Source: Candidatus Celerinatantimonas neptuna (GTDB taxonomy: Bacteria > Pseudomonadota > Gammaproteobacteria > Enterobacterales > Celerinatantimonadaceae). Taken from it: a stretch of DNA of 64,000 bases. The position numbers and the translations under genes were made by a program. Numbering within the stretch: the first letter of the stretch is position 1; each line of letters starts with the position of its first letter. Positions 20,397 to 30,740 of this stretch are shown in pieces. Below the pieces are notes generated by a model that saw only the letters and a program-made list of their open reading frames with translations, was not told the origin of the DNA and ran no database searches. Location of the stretch: positions 3,473,501 to 3,537,500 of the forward strand of contig OU461276.1 in assembly GCA_911810475.1 (NCBI GenBank), in the 5' to 3' direction.

Positions 20397-20786
20397 GTGA
20401 GTGATACCGTGAATAAAAAATCCAGACCTGTAAATCTCGAATTACAAACAATTCGATTACCTGTAACTGCAATTGCATCAATTTTGCACCGAGTTTCTGG
20501 GGTGCTGACTTTTTTTGCATTAGCTGTTTTGCTTAGTCTTCTGGCTAAGTCTCTTCAATCTGCCGATGGTTTTGCTTTAGTTGCCAGCTGGTTTGATTCC
20601 TCTATCGTAAAATTGCTCATTTGGGCTATTCTGAGTGTGCTGATGTACCATATTGTTTTTGGTATCCGCCATATGATTATGGATATGGGATACTGGGAAG
20701 AGTTATCAAGTGGTTCAGCAAGTGCCCGTGGAGGTTTTATCGTGACGGTTGTTCTCATTATTTTAATGGGGGTTCTCGTATGGTGA
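20397..20786 (+). CDS. sdhC: Succinate dehydrogenase cytochrome b556 subunit
   Basis: Membrane anchor subunit of complex II that helps bind heme b and ubiquinone. The 129-residue product carries the SdhC block RPVNLELQTIRLPVTAIASILHRVSG (about 10-35), three hydrophobic helices, and the histidine in LMYHIVFGIRHMIMD (His85, equivalent to the heme ligand of E. coli). It starts with GTG at 20397; another GTG at 20409 would also serve, and neither has a strong ribosome site. First gene of sdhCDAB-sucABCD; overlaps sdhD by 7 bases. Confidence 0.95.
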   Translation: MSDTVNKKSRPVNLELQTIRLPVTAIASILHRVSGVLTFFALAVLLSLLAKSLQSADGFALVASWFDSSIVKLLIWAILSVLMYHIVFGIRHMIMDMGYWEELSSGSASARGGFIVTVVLIILMGVLVW

Positions 20787-21124
20787 GTAATGCTGCAACT
20801 TTTGGTAGAAGTGGGGTACATGACTATTTGCTCGTTAGGGCAACAGCCGCGATACTATTTCTATACATCCTTTATATTTTAAGTTTCGTTGCTTTTCATG
20901 ATGTGACTTATGCTTCCTGGACAGCCTTTTTTAGTGGTGTGACGACCAAAGCATTTACTTTATTAGCGCTAGCATCAATGCTGGCCCATGCTTGGATTGG
21001 TATATGGCAAGTGTTGAGTGACTATGTCAAAAACACAATGTTGAGGTTGATCTGTCAATGGGTACTGAATGTCATCGCATTATTTTATGTGGCAGCAGGT
21101 ATCGTAATTTTATGGGGTGTATAA
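20780..21124 (+). CDS. sdhD: Succinate dehydrogenase membrane anchor subunit
   Basis: Second membrane anchor of complex II. The reading frame is open far upstream within sdhC, but ATG at 20780 gives MVSNAATFGRSGVHDYLLVRA and 114 residues, the E. coli length. Three hydrophobic helices and the HAWIGIWQVLSDYVK block (heme/quinone region) are visible. It overlaps sdhC by 7 bases (ATGGTGA) and is followed 3 bases later by sdhA. Confidence 0.93.
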   Translation: MVSNAATFGRSGVHDYLLVRATAAILFLYILYILSFVAFHDVTYASWTAFFSGVTTKAFTLLALASMLAHAWIGIWQVLSDYVKNTMLRLICQWVLNVIALFYVAAGIVILWGV

Positions 21125-21127
21125 GAA

Positions 21128-22897
21128 GTGGCTATATCTATTCGAGAATTCGACGCTGTAGTCGTTGGAGCAGGGGGCGCTGGTATGCGTGCCGCTTTAC
21201 AAATTTCTCAGCAAGGTAATTCATGTGCATTGATTTCTAAAGTTTTTCCAACCCGTTCTCATACGGTATCTGCACAGGGTGGAATTACGGTTGCTTTGGG
21301 AAATACACATCCGGATAATTGGCAATGGCACATGTATGATACAGTGAAAGGGTCTGATTATATTGGAGACCAGGACGCAATTGAATATATGTGTCATGCC
21401 GGACCTGAAGCTATTATTGAATTGGAGCATATGGGGCTGCCATTTTCCAGATTAGAAAATGGTAAGATTTATCAAAGACCTTTTGGTGGGCAGTCGAAGG
21501 ATTTTGGTGGTGAGCAGGCAGCCCGAACAGCAGCTGCGGCAGACCGAACCGGACATGCACTGCTTCACACGCTCTATCAACAGAACATCAAGAATAAAAC
21601 AACCGTTTTTTCTGAATGGTATGCGTTGGATCTGGTTAAAAACGCAAAAGGTGACATTGTCGGTGTGACCGCTATGTGTATTGAGACCGGTGAAATTGTT
21701 TATTTTAAAGCCAGAGCAACGGTGCTTGCGACCGGTGGAGCTGGACGAATTTTTGCATCGACGACGAATGCCCACATTAATACTGGTGATGGTATTGGTA
21801 TGGCCATCAGGGCAGGTATTTCTGTTCAGGATATGGAAATGTGGCAATTTCATCCGACTGGCATCGCTGGTGCTGGTGTATTAGTGACAGAAGGATGTCG
21901 TGGAGAGGGTGGCTATCTTCTTAATAAAGACGGGGAACGTTTCATGGAACGTTATGCTCCGAATGCAAAAGATTTAGCCAGCCGTGATGTCGTTTCACGA
22001 TCAATGATGCTGGAAATTCGTGAAGGCCGGGGATGTGAAGGACCATTGGGACCTCATCTTAAGTTGAAGCTTGATCATTTGGGCGAAGAAGTGCTTGAAT
22101 CCCGGTTACCCGGTATTTGTGAATTATCCCGTACGTTTGCTCATATTGATCCTGTAAAAGAGCCTATTCCAGTTATTCCCACATGCCATTATCAGATGGG
22201 AGGGATCCCTTGTAATATACATGGTCAGGCTATTAAGCAAGATACCAATGGTCAGGACCAAATTGTTAATGGTCTGTTTGCCGTAGGTGAGATAGCTTGT
22301 GTCTCGGTGCATGGAGCGAACCGTCTGGGTGGTAATTCATTGTTGGATTTGGTCGTGTTTGGCCGTTCAGCTGGTCGTTTCCTGAAAACGTATCTGGCGC
22401 AGACAGATACATCAGAAGCTGCGGGTGAGTCGGATATTGAAAGTGCCCTTGATCGTTACAACCGCTGGGAAAATTCAACGAAAGATGGTGAGGATCCGGC
22501 TCAGCTACGTAAGGCTTTGCAGCAATGTATGCAGATGCATTTTTCAGTGTTCCGCGAAGGTCGCGTGATGGCTGAAGGCCTGACTGAACTGAAGTCACTA
22601 CGTGAGCGATTGCAAAATGCCAGACTGGATGACAAGTCGACAGATTTTAATACTCAGCGAGTCGAGTGCTTAGAACTAGATAATCTGATGGCAACTGCTG
22701 TAGCCACAGCAACTGCTGCTAATTATCGGACCGAGAGTCGTGGGGCCCACAGTCGGGAAGATTATCCTGAGCGTGATGATGAAAACTGGTTGTGTCATTC
22801 GGTTTTCAATCCAGAAACTGAACAGATGCAGCGCCGGGAGGTTAATATGTCACCTCATTTACGTGAAGCATTCCCACCAAAAATTCGGAGTTACTAA
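21128..22897 (+). CDS. sdhA: Succinate dehydrogenase flavoprotein subunit
   Basis: Catalytic subunit oxidising succinate to fumarate. Of 589 residues, the FAD fold [14 protein letters not shown] is at 11-24, and the [10 protein letters not shown] block places the covalent-FAD histidine at 45, as in E. coli. Further conserved segments are [22 protein letters not shown] and the [14 protein letters not shown] and [15 protein letters not shown] blocks. It starts with GTG three bases after the sdhD stop. Confidence 0.97.
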   Translation: MAISIREFDAVVVGAGGAGMRAALQISQQGNSCALISKVFPTRSHTVSAQGGITVALGNTHPDNWQWHMYDTVKGSDYIGDQDAIEYMCHAGPEAIIELEHMGLPFSRLENGKIYQRPFGGQSKDFGGEQAARTAAAADRTGHALLHTLYQQNIKNKTTVFSEWYALDLVKNAKGDIVGVTAMCIETGEIVYFKARATVLATGGAGRIFASTTNAHINTGDGIGMAIRAGISVQDMEMWQFHPTGIAGAGVLVTEGCRGEGGYLLNKDGERFMERYAPNAKDLASRDVVSRSMMLEIREGRGCEGPLGPHLKLKLDHLGEEVLESRLPGICELSRTFAHIDPVKEPIPVIPTCHYQMGGIPCNIHGQAIKQDTNGQDQIVNGLFAVGEIACVSVHGANRLGGNSLLDLVVFGRSAGRFLKTYLAQTDTSEAAGESDIESALDRYNRWENSTKDGEDPAQLRKALQQCMQMHFSVFREGRVMAEGLTELKSLRERLQNARLDDKSTDFNTQRVECLELDNLMATAVATATAANYRTESRGAHSREDYPERDDENWLCHSVFNPETEQMQRREVNMSPHLREAFPPKIRSY

Positions 22898-22912
22898 TAA
22901 AGGGCCGCTATC

Positions 22913-23629
22913 ATGAATGTGAAATTTTCAATCTATCGTTATAATCCTGCAAAAGATAAAAAGCCATATATGCAGGATTACCTACTGGATATTCCAGAAG
23001 GCTCCGATATGATGGTACTTGATGCATTATTGCAATTAAAAGAGCAAGATCCCTCATTAGCTTTTAGGCGTTCATGCCGGGAAGGCGTCTGTGGCTCCGA
23101 TGGTGTCAATATGAATGGTAAAAATGGTTTGGCATGTATCACACCTTTATCTGATTTATTAGGTAAAGGTGAAATTGTCATCAGACCTTTACCAGGATTA
23201 CCTGTGATTCGTGATTTGATCATCGATATGAGTCAGTTTTATGAAAATTATGAGCGGATCAAACCTTATTTGATTCATCAGGATGGTGGTATACCGCCTG
23301 CCAGGGAGTATCTACAGTCTCCTGAGCAACGGGCGCAGTTAGACGGGATGTACGAATGTATTCTTTGTGCATGCTGTTCGACTTCTTGTCCGTCATTTTG
23401 GTGGAATCCGGATAAGTTTGTTGGCCCAGCTGGCTTACTTGCATCTTATCGTTGGCTTGCAGACAGTCGTGATACAGCTGCAAATGAGCGACTCTCAGAA
23501 TTAGATGATGCTTTTAGCGTTTTTCGCTGTCATGCAATTATGAATTGTGTCAGTGTTTGTCCAAAAGGGCTGAATCCGACAAAAGCAATTGGTAAGATTA
23601 AATCCATGTTGCTCAAACAGGCTATTTAA
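22913..23629 (+). CDS. sdhB: Succinate dehydrogenase iron-sulfur subunit
   Basis: Carries electrons from the flavin to quinone through three clusters. The 238-residue protein has the [2Fe-2S] ligands Cys55, Cys60, Asp63 and Cys75, the CILCACCSTSCP motif for the 4Fe cluster, and the later CHAIMNCVSVCPKGLNP motif for the 3Fe/4Fe ligands. The start has a weak upstream AGGG. Last sdh gene, followed by a hairpin and sucA. Confidence 0.97.
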   Translation: MNVKFSIYRYNPAKDKKPYMQDYLLDIPEGSDMMVLDALLQLKEQDPSLAFRRSCREGVCGSDGVNMNGKNGLACITPLSDLLGKGEIVIRPLPGLPVIRDLIIDMSQFYENYERIKPYLIHQDGGIPPAREYLQSPEQRAQLDGMYECILCACCSTSCPSFWWNPDKFVGPAGLLASYRWLADSRDTAANERLSELDDAFSVFRCHAIMNCVSVCPKGLNPTKAIGKIKSMLLKQAI

Positions 23630-23645
23630 TTTGTAATGATGAAGA

Positions 23646-23672
23646 AGCACTCTTTATTTGAAAAAGAGTGCT
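23646..23672 (+). other. Intercistronic hairpin between sdhB and sucA
   Basis: A 10-bp perfect stem AGCACTCTTT / AAAGAGTGCT with a 7-base loop, 16 bases after the sdhB stop. No T-run follows, so it could be an mRNA processing or stability element rather than a full terminator. Confidence 0.5.
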
Positions 23673-23726
23673 ATAAAAAAGAATGAGTTATTTTAAGCGA
23701 AGAGAAGATTACAAGGGAAATAATTG

Positions 23727-26528
23727 ATGCAAAATGGCATAATGAAGGCTTGGCTCGATTCTTCTCATTTGTATGGTGCTAATGCTGCATATATTGAAGA
23801 GTTATACGAAGCCTTTCTTGAAGACCCCGAATCTGTGCCGGATGATTGGGGGGAGGTATTTTCAGAGCTGCCTCATCACCCCAATGACCCGATAGATATA
23901 CCTCTTTCACCTCTAAAAGAATATTTTCGTAGGCTAGCCAAAGATACATCACGATTTAGTTCTCCTGCACGGGACCCTCATCATAGTTCTAAACAAGTCA
24001 AAGTATTACAGCTGATTAATGCGTTTCGGTTTCGTGGACACCAGCATGCTCAGCTGGACCCGTTGGAACTTTGGAAACAACCTCGTGTCCCGGATTTAGA
24101 TCCTGAATTTCATAATCTTGATAAAGCCGATTTTGAGCAGATGTTCAATGTCGGTTCTTATGCAATCGGTCGTGATTCGATGCAGCTGGATGATCTTTAT
24201 CATTCTTTGCAGAAGACGTATTGCGGTTCGATTGGTGCAGAGTATATGCACATTACTGATACTGAGGAAAAGCGGTGGATTCAGGCTCGTTTAGAGTCGG
24301 TTGAAGGACATGGCCATTATTCACGGGATGATAAACTTCGATTGTTGAAAAGTTTGACTGCGGCAGAAGGTCTTGAAAAATACCTCGGGGCAAAATTTCC
24401 TGGTGCGAAGCGCTTCTCTCTTGAAGGCGGTGATAGTTTAATTGTGATGCTCAAAGAGCTGGTTCGGGCCAGTGGTATTGCAGGTTTAAAAGAAGTTGTC
24501 ATCGGTATGGCGCATCGCGGTCGTCTGAATGTGCTAGTTAATGTGCTGGGTAAAACATCATCAGATCTATTTGATGAATTTGCTGGCCGCCATGATGGTA
24601 CCTGGGGAACCGGTGACGTGAAATATCATCAAGGTTTTAGCTCTGATTTTTCAACACCTGGCGGGAATGTCCATCTGTCACTTGCTTTTAATCCTTCTCA
24701 CTTAGAAATTGTTAATCCGGTTGTTATCGGATCAGTCAGAGCCCGTCAGGATCGTCGGGGTGTAGGTGATTGTTTGCCTGTGACAATTCATGGTGATTCT
24801 GCTATTGCCGGGCAAGGTGTGGTTCAAGAAACTTTTAATATGTCCCAGACCCGCGGATATAAAGTGGGTGGAACGATTCGTGTTGTTGTTAATAACCAGA
24901 TTGGTTTCACAACATCGAATCCGAAAGATTCTCGTTCTACTCAATATTGTACCGACATTGCTAAAATGGTTCAGGCACCTATTTTCCACGTGAATGGGGA
25001 TGATCCTCAGGCAGTTGCATTTGTGACTCAAATAGCGCTTGATTTTCGCAATACATTTCATCGTGATGTTGTTATTGAACTGGTTTGCTATCGCCGCCAT
25101 GGTCATAACGAAGCCGATGAGCCGAATGCAACTCAACCGTTGATGTATCAGAAAATTAAACGTCATCCAACTCCTCGAAAAGTCTATGCGGATCAGCTTG
25201 TTGAAGATAAAGTAATTGATAATGCAGAAGCAACAGCGTTGAGTAATGAATATCGTGATCAATTAGATCATGGTGAATGTGTTGTTGAAGAATGGCGGCC
25301 AATGACTGGCCATGCCGTTAACTGGGCTCCTTATCTCAATCATTCGTGGAATATTGAGTATGATACGAGACTGGATATCGATAAAATTAAAGAGTTATCT
25401 GTGAAGATAGCATCTTATCCAAGTAGTCATAAACTTCATCCGCGTGTTCGTAAGGTTTATGATGATCGACTGTTAATGGCTAAAGGTAGTAAACCAGCCG
25501 ATTGGGGGTTTGCTGAAAACCTGGCTTATGCATCCTTATTAGATGAGGGATATAGTGTTCGTTTGACCGGTCAGGACTCAGGTCGGGGAACCTTTTTTCA
25601 CCGACATGCAGTGCTTCACAATCAGGATGATGGTTCAACTTATTTCCCGTTGAAAAATATCTCTGAAAACCAGGGACATTTGGCCTTGTATGATTCAGTG
25701 CTTTCAGAAGAGGCCGTTCTTGCATTTGAATATGGATATTCTACTGCCAGACCTGAAACGCTGGTGCTATGGGAAGCTCAGTTTGGTGATTTTGCCAACG
25801 GTGCTCAGGTTGTTATCGATCAGTTTCTCTCTTCGGGCGAACAAAAATGGGGACGGATGTGTGGTTTGGTCATGCTTTTGCCTCACGGTTATGAAGGACA
25901 AGGACCCGAACATTCATCAGCCAGGCTTGAACGTTATTTGCAACTTTGTGCCGAGCAAAATATGCAGGTTTGTGTGCCATCAACGCCGGCTCAGGTGTAC
26001 CACATGTTACGCAGGCAGCATATTCGTAAAGTTAGAAGACCTTTGATTGTTATGTCACCTAAGTCGCTTTTACGTCATCCCATGGCTATTTCCAGTCTGG
26101 AAGAATTAGCTAATGGTCGTTTTTATAATGTACTGCCTGAAGTTGATGAGTTAGAGCCAGAGCAGGTTGAACAGGTAATTCTCTGTTCAGGCAAAGTATA
26201 CTACGATTTATTAGACACAAGGCGCAAAGCCGAGCAGACCAATGCTGCGATAATCCGTATTGAGCAACTTTATCCTTTCCCTTACGAAGATTTAGCTGAA
26301 ATTTTAAAAGATTATCAGCATGTGAAACGTTTTGTCTGGTGTCAGGAAGAGCCACAGAACCAAGGAGCATGGTATTGCAGTCAGCATCATTTCTTTAATG
26401 CAATTCCAAAGTGTGCAACATTACGCTATGCCGGTCGTGAAGCTTCAGCATCACCTGCTGTCGGATATATGTCTTTGCACCTGAAGCAGCAGCAAGCACT
26501 CGTAAAAGACGCTTTAACTATTGAATAA
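23727..26528 (+). CDS. sucA: 2-Oxoglutarate dehydrogenase E1 component
   Basis: Thiamine-diphosphate-dependent subunit that decarboxylates 2-oxoglutarate in the TCA cycle. The 933-residue product equals the E. coli length and shows IGMAHRGRLNVLVNVLGK, HGDSAIAGQGVVQE, the QIGFTTSNP block, and YRRHGHNEADEP. The open frame starts one codon earlier with TTG, but the ATG at 23727 is better placed behind AAGGGA. Transcribed with sucB, sucC and sucD. Confidence 0.97.
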   Translation: MQNGIMKAWLDSSHLYGANAAYIEELYEAFLEDPESVPDDWGEVFSELPHHPNDPIDIPLSPLKEYFRRLAKDTSRFSSPARDPHHSSKQVKVLQLINAFRFRGHQHAQLDPLELWKQPRVPDLDPEFHNLDKADFEQMFNVGSYAIGRDSMQLDDLYHSLQKTYCGSIGAEYMHITDTEEKRWIQARLESVEGHGHYSRDDKLRLLKSLTAAEGLEKYLGAKFPGAKRFSLEGGDSLIVMLKELVRASGIAGLKEVVIGMAHRGRLNVLVNVLGKTSSDLFDEFAGRHDGTWGTGDVKYHQGFSSDFSTPGGNVHLSLAFNPSHLEIVNPVVIGSVRARQDRRGVGDCLPVTIHGDSAIAGQGVVQETFNMSQTRGYKVGGTIRVVVNNQIGFTTSNPKDSRSTQYCTDIAKMVQAPIFHVNGDDPQAVAFVTQIALDFRNTFHRDVVIELVCYRRHGHNEADEPNATQPLMYQKIKRHPTPRKVYADQLVEDKVIDNAEATALSNEYRDQLDHGECVVEEWRPMTGHAVNWAPYLNHSWNIEYDTRLDIDKIKELSVKIASYPSSHKLHPRVRKVYDDRLLMAKGSKPADWGFAENLAYASLLDEGYSVRLTGQDSGRGTFFHRHAVLHNQDDGSTYFPLKNISENQGHLALYDSVLSEEAVLAFEYGYSTARPETLVLWEAQFGDFANGAQVVIDQFLSSGEQKWGRMCGLVMLLPHGYEGQGPEHSSARLERYLQLCAEQNMQVCVPSTPAQVYHMLRRQHIRKVRRPLIVMSPKSLLRHPMAISSLEELANGRFYNVLPEVDELEPEQVEQVILCSGKVYYDLLDTRRKAEQTNAAIIRIEQLYPFPYEDLAEILKDYQHVKRFVWCQEEPQNQGAWYCSQHHFFNAIPKCATLRYAGREASASPAVGYMSLHLKQQQALVKDALTIE

Positions 26529-26553
26529 TTAAATTTATGAAGGAATTTACTGA

Positions 26554-27774
26554 ATGACCATCGAAATCAAGGTACCTGACCTTCCTGAATCAGTTGCTGA
26601 TGCAACGATTGCAACATGGCATAAACAACCGGGTGATTCCGTTGAGCGGGATGAGGTGATCGTTGATATTGAAACCGATAAGGTAGTTCTCGAAGTCCCC
26701 GCTTTGGAAAATGGCGTCTTAGAAGCAATTATTGAAGCAGAAGGTGCAACCGTTCTTGCTCAACAAGTGATTGGTAAGCTTAAAACTGATGTAGCTGTCG
26801 GTGAAGAGACAAAAGTGACTCAGAATCAATCCGCTGCAGTAGTTGAAGAGCCTGTCGCATCTCAAGAAGATGATAGTGCGTTGAGTCCATCGGTAAGACG
26901 TTTATTGGCTGAGCACAGTTTAAACGCTTCTCAAATTAATGGCACTGGTAAAAATGGCCGCATTTTGAAAGAAGACGTCGAAAATTATATTAAATCAGCC
27001 GCTGCATCTTCATCGTCTAAACCCGCGAAGGCAGAGCCGGTTACAGCTTCTCAAGAGCCAGTGGTGAACCCAGGTCGAACAGAGAAACGGGTTCCGATGA
27101 CTCGTCTTCGTAAACGCGTAGCAGAGCGTTTACTTGAAGCAAAAAACACTACGGCAATGTTAACAACATTTAATGAAGTGAACATGAAACCAATTATGGA
27201 ACTTCGCAAGAAATACCGCGATGTTTTTGAAGAACGCCATGGTGTGCGCCTTGGTTTTATGTCGTTTTATGTGAAAGCGGTTGTTGAAGCATTAAAACGC
27301 TTCCCTGATGTAAATGCGTCTATTGATGGTGAAGATATTGTCTATCACAATTATTTTGATGTCAGTATCGCTGTTTCAACTCCCCGGGGATTGGTTACGC
27401 CTGTTTTACATGACTGTGATTTGCTGAGCTTGGCCGATATTGAGAAAAAAATTAAAGAATTAGCCATTAAAGGGCGTGATGGGAAGTTGACTGTTGAAGA
27501 AATGATCGGTGGTAACTTCACTATTACTAACGGTGGTGTATTTGGCTCTTTGATGTCTACACCTATTATTAACCCACCGCAGAGTGCGATTCTTGGAATG
27601 CATAAAATTCAGGATCGCCCCATGGCTGTTGACGGTAAAGTGGAAATTTTACCAATGATGTATCTTGCGCTTTCGTATGATCATCGACAGGTAGATGGGA
27701 AAGAATCGGTGAGTTTCTTAGTGGCTATTAAAGAGTTACTTGAGGATCCGACTCGATTGTTACTGGATGTCTAG
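26554..27774 (+). CDS. sucB: Dihydrolipoyl succinyltransferase (E2)
   Basis: Core of the 2-oxoglutarate dehydrogenase complex; transfers the succinyl group to CoA. The 406-residue protein has one lipoyl domain with the lipoylated lysine at 43 ([11 protein letters not shown]), an E1/E3-binding domain around 112-145 ([21 protein letters not shown]), a flexible Ala/Ser/Pro linker, and the catalytic domain ending with [11 protein letters not shown] (active-site His and Asp). No lpd gene for E3 follows, as in E. coli. Confidence 0.97.
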   Translation: MTIEIKVPDLPESVADATIATWHKQPGDSVERDEVIVDIETDKVVLEVPALENGVLEAIIEAEGATVLAQQVIGKLKTDVAVGEETKVTQNQSAAVVEEPVASQEDDSALSPSVRRLLAEHSLNASQINGTGKNGRILKEDVENYIKSAAASSSSKPAKAEPVTASQEPVVNPGRTEKRVPMTRLRKRVAERLLEAKNTTAMLTTFNEVNMKPIMELRKKYRDVFEERHGVRLGFMSFYVKAVVEALKRFPDVNASIDGEDIVYHNYFDVSIAVSTPRGLVTPVLHDCDLLSLADIEKKIKELAIKGRDGKLTVEEMIGGNFTITNGGVFGSLMSTPIINPPQSAILGMHKIQDRPMAVDGKVEILPMMYLALSYDHRQVDGKESVSFLVAIKELLEDPTRLLLDV

Positions 27775-27790
27775 TCGTCTAAAAATACGA

Positions 27791-27809
27791 AGCTGCGTTT
27801 AGCGCAGCT
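27791..27809 (+). other. Intercistronic hairpin between sucB and sucC
   Basis: A 7-bp perfect GC-rich stem AGCTGCG / CGCAGCT with a 5-base loop, 16 bases after the sucB stop. Weak T content follows (CATTATTTC). Likely a partial attenuator or RNA-stability element within the operon. Confidence 0.5.
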
Positions 27810-27853
27810 CATTATTTCTGAAAATAGAACACTATAATAACGGAAACTGAAAC

Positions 27854-29026
27854 ATGAATCTTCATGAATATCAAGCGAAGCAACTATTTCGGGAGTATGG
27901 TTTACCTGTTCCGGAAGGATATGTTGCTGAAACACCTCAGGATGCTGCAAGTCATGCAGATACCCTTGGAGGGGTGAAATGGGTTGTAAAATGCCAAGTT
28001 CATGCCGGTGGAAGAGGCAAAGCAGGTGGTGTTCAAGTTACAACCAGTAAGGATGAAATCCGGGCTTTTGCACAAAATTGGCTTGGTAAGAATTTGGTAA
28101 CTTTTCAGACTGATGAAAAAGGTCAGCCTGTTAATAAGATTTTAGTTGAAGAAGCGAGTGATATCTCATCTGAGTTGTATTTAGGGGCTGTTGTCGACAG
28201 GGCTAGTCAACGTGTTGTGTTTATGGCTTCAACCGAAGGTGGTGTTGACATTGAAAAAGTTGCCAGTGAAACACCTGAACTGATTTATACGACTGAAATA
28301 GACCCTCTTGTCGGGCCTCAGCCATATCAGGCTCGTGAACTGGCTTTTAAGTTAAACCTGGATGCCGCTCAGCAAAAACAGTTTGTTAAACTTTTCTTAG
28401 GGTTGGCACATCTATTTACTGATTATGACTTAGCTCTGATTGAAGTGAATCCACTCATTATTACTAAACAGGGCAACTTATTGTGTTTGGATGGTAAAAT
28501 TAATGTTGATAGCAATGCCTTATACCGTCAACCTAAACTTCGAGATATGCAAGATCCTTCTCAGGAAGATGAGCGTGAAGCCCAGGCTGAACAGTGGGAG
28601 CTAAACTATGTGGCTTTAGATGGTGACATCGGTTGTATGGTTAATGGTGCGGGCCTTGCGATGGGTACCATGGACATTGTAAAACTGCATGGTGGTAATC
28701 CGGCAAATTTTCTGGATGTTGGCGGTGGTGCAACTAAAGAGCGTGTTGTTGAAGCATTTAAGATTATCCTTTCAGATCCTCATGTAAAAGCTGTTTTAGT
28801 GAATATTTTTGGCGGAATTGTGCGTTGCGATTTGATTGCTGATGGCATCATTGGAGCAGTCGCTGAAGTGGGGGTACATGTCCCTGTTGTCGTTCGCCTG
28901 GAAGGAAATAATGCAGATGTTGGTGCAAAAAAACTGGCTGATTCAGGTTTGAATATTATTGCGGCCGCCAGTTTAACCGATGCAGCCACGCAAGTGGTGA
29001 ACGCTGCAGCAGGAGGTGCTCAATGA
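27854..29026 (+). CDS. sucC: Succinyl-CoA synthetase beta subunit
   Basis: ATP-grasp subunit that couples succinyl-CoA cleavage to nucleotide triphosphate formation. The 390-residue protein starts [20 protein letters not shown] and shows [21 protein letters not shown] and [12 protein letters not shown], all family signatures. It overlaps sucD by 4 bases (ATGA). Confidence 0.97.
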   Translation: MNLHEYQAKQLFREYGLPVPEGYVAETPQDAASHADTLGGVKWVVKCQVHAGGRGKAGGVQVTTSKDEIRAFAQNWLGKNLVTFQTDEKGQPVNKILVEEASDISSELYLGAVVDRASQRVVFMASTEGGVDIEKVASETPELIYTTEIDPLVGPQPYQARELAFKLNLDAAQQKQFVKLFLGLAHLFTDYDLALIEVNPLIITKQGNLLCLDGKINVDSNALYRQPKLRDMQDPSQEDEREAQAEQWELNYVALDGDIGCMVNGAGLAMGTMDIVKLHGGNPANFLDVGGGATKERVVEAFKIILSDPHVKAVLVNIFGGIVRCDLIADGIIGAVAEVGVHVPVVVRLEGNNADVGAKKLADSGLNIIAAASLTDAATQVVNAAAGGAQ

Positions 29027-29898
29027 GTATTTTAATCGATAAAAATACCAAAGTAATTTGCCAGGGATTTACCGGTGGGCAAGGGACGTTTCATTCCGAG
29101 CAGGCCATTGAGTATGGAACGCAAATGGTCGGGGGAGTATCTCCTGGTAAAGGAGGAACCACACATCTTGGTTTACCCGTTTTTAATACCGTTCGTGAGG
29201 CCGTTGAGCAAACAGGGGCCCATGCTTCAGTTATTTATGTTCCTGCACTTTTTTGTAAAGATGCCATTCTTGAAGCGATTAATGGTGGAATTGAACTTAT
29301 TGTATGCATTACTGAAGGGATCCCGACTTTAGATATGCTTGAAGTGAAAATCAAATTAGACCAGACAGGGGTTCGGATGATAGGTCCGAACTGTCCGGGA
29401 GTCATTACACCTGATGAATGTAAAATAGGTATTATGCCCGGCCACATTCATCTTGCTGGAAAAGTAGGAATTGTCTCTCGTTCTGGAACACTGACTTATG
29501 AAGCTGTTAAACAAACGACAGATGAAGGCTTTGGTCAATCAAGTTGTGTCGGTATTGGCGGGGATCCTATTCCTGGTTCTAGCTTTATTGATGTTCTTCA
29601 ATTATTTGAGGATGATCCTAAAACTGAAGCGATTGTTATGATCGGTGAGATTGGCGGGGCGGCTGAAGAAGAAGCGGCTGCTTTTATTAAAGCACATGTT
29701 ACGAAACCTGTGGTTTCATATATTGCTGGTGTTACAGCTCCTGCTGGTAAACGCATGGGGCATGCAGGGGCAATTATCGCCGGTGGTAAAGGCACGGCAG
29801 CTGAGAAGTTCGCAGCACTAGAAGATGCGGGTGTTAAAACTGTTAAGAGCCTGGCTGATATTGGCTCCGCTTTAAGATCTGTCACAGGGTGGTCTTAA
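29023..29898 (+). CDS. sucD: Succinyl-CoA synthetase alpha subunit
   Basis: CoA-binding and phosphohistidine-carrying subunit. In the 291 residues, the CoA site region [15 protein letters not shown] is near 16-30 and the phosphorylated histidine falls in [15 protein letters not shown] at His247. [17 protein letters not shown] is also conserved. Last gene of the sdh-suc unit, followed by a strong terminator. Confidence 0.97.
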   Translation: MSILIDKNTKVICQGFTGGQGTFHSEQAIEYGTQMVGGVSPGKGGTTHLGLPVFNTVREAVEQTGAHASVIYVPALFCKDAILEAINGGIELIVCITEGIPTLDMLEVKIKLDQTGVRMIGPNCPGVITPDECKIGIMPGHIHLAGKVGIVSRSGTLTYEAVKQTTDEGFGQSSCVGIGGDPIPGSSFIDVLQLFEDDPKTEAIVMIGEIGGAAEEEAAAFIKAHVTKPVVSYIAGVTAPAGKRMGHAGAIIAGGKGTAAEKFAALEDAGVKTVKSLADIGSALRSVTGWS

Positions 29899-29922
29899 AG
29901 TTAATTAATAAAAACCGTCTAA

Positions 29923-29949
29923 AAAGAAGCCCACTTAGTGGGCTTCTTT
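29923..29949 (+). terminator. Terminator of the suc operon
   Basis: A 12-bp perfect stem AAAGAAGCCCAC / GTGGGCTTCTTT with a 3-base loop, 24 bases after the sucD stop. The T-rich 3' arm makes it a convincing Rho-independent terminator. Confidence 0.9.
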
Positions 29950-30180
29950 AGTTATGAACAAGCCAGATAATTGCTTTATCTTTGATTATTTGATTTGGAA
30001 AATTAATGTGTCTGTATTTGAGGGCAAGGTTGAAGATATAGCCTTAGTTAACAGTCAAAGTCATTTTTACAGAATTGAAACAGGTAAATAGTGTATCTGA
30101 GCGTTGTGGGCATGCTTCATCTTGGAATGATACCTATTCCCCGCTGTAGGAAATGCGGGGACAGTAGAGAGAGGCTTCTA

Positions 30181-30366
30181 TTAATTATGAGTTGTCAGAG
30201 CAGCTTCTAACGACCAGTGTGCTTTAAGCCGTTGCTGTACAACATTGGCTTCAATATCATATATTTCAGCAAGCTCACTGATAGTCGCATAAGGTGCATC
30301 ATTACAGACAAGTAATGGTACATTGGGCTGGCGTTCTTTCTCCTCGCTCTGGGATTGGGTATTCAT
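30181..30366 (-). CDS. 61-aa protein with HTH-like C-terminal motif
   Basis: I do not recognise a named family. The first 25 residues are polar; residues about 27-58 (ATISELAEIYDIEANV then RLKAHWSLEAALT) look like a small helix-turn-helix. The pattern of an A-E-x-Y-x-I turn then R-L-x-x-x-W-S-x-E-A-A-L resembles the short repeats found beside HNH and intron-type nucleases and in small DNA-binding proteins. The ATG has a GAGGT ribosome site 7 bases upstream. It is followed by a hairpin (stem 30139-30144 / 30155-30160). Probably real; function unknown. Confidence 0.6.
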   Translation of the reverse strand: MNTQSQSEEKERQPNVPLLVCNDAPYATISELAEIYDIEANVVQQRLKAHWSLEAALTTHN

Positions 30367-30458
30367 AATCTGACCTCATTGCAATAAATAAAATGGATTA
30401 GCAGATACAACAAAACAACACCTTTTACTAAAGATGTTGTTTTAAATTTGGTGTCTTC

Positions 30459-30623
30459 TTAAATTTGGTCTAATTCCGACCGATTTGCAAGTTTCTTTTG
30501 GTAGTCGGTCTTGACGAGTTCCAGTGCCTTTAACACTAATTCAGGCTCAATTTGATTTTCTTCAAGGAGTTGAATCAAATCGACGGCAAGTTGAATCTCT
30601 GGAGGAGCGTTTTTGAGAGACAT
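30459..30623 (-). CDS. rsmS: RsmS/YbaM family small regulatory protein
   Basis: A 54-residue protein, MSLKNAPPEIQLAVDLIQLL then EENQIEPELVLKALELVK, closely matching E. coli YbaM (now RsmS, DUF2496). The family is described as a pleiotropic regulator of secondary metabolism and virulence traits in Pectobacterium. It is too short for the usual length cut-offs. In E. coli ybaM lies directly after priC; here a yccT-like gene is inserted between them. No strong ribosome site is visible. Confidence 0.88.
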   Translation of the reverse strand: MSLKNAPPEIQLAVDLIQLLEENQIEPELVLKALELVKTDYQKKLANRSELDQI

Positions 30624-30683
30624 AATCTAATTGTTTAAGAAGCTTACCTGACTAATAATAACACAATCTAGTGGCAAAATGCA

Positions 30684-30711
30684 GGGATAGATCAATTTTG
30701 CAATCTATCCC
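30684..30711 (-). terminator. Hairpin after the yccT-like gene
   Basis: A 9-bp perfect stem GGGATAGAT / ATCTATCCC with a 10-base loop, 30 bases beyond the stop of the minus-strand yccT-like gene, followed on that strand by GCATTTT. Probable terminator separating it from rsmS. Confidence 0.55.
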
Positions 30712-30740
30712 GAAGTCCTTTCGCGACTTTGTTTACTGAG

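Noticed and set aside
24732-25262. 176-codon open frame antisense to sucA
   Set aside because: Shadow of the sucA reading frame; sucA is full length and conserved.
29954-30091. 45-codon open frame directly after the suc terminator
   Set aside because: It begins 5 bases after a strong terminator with no ribosome site or promoter visible, and the sequence has no family features.
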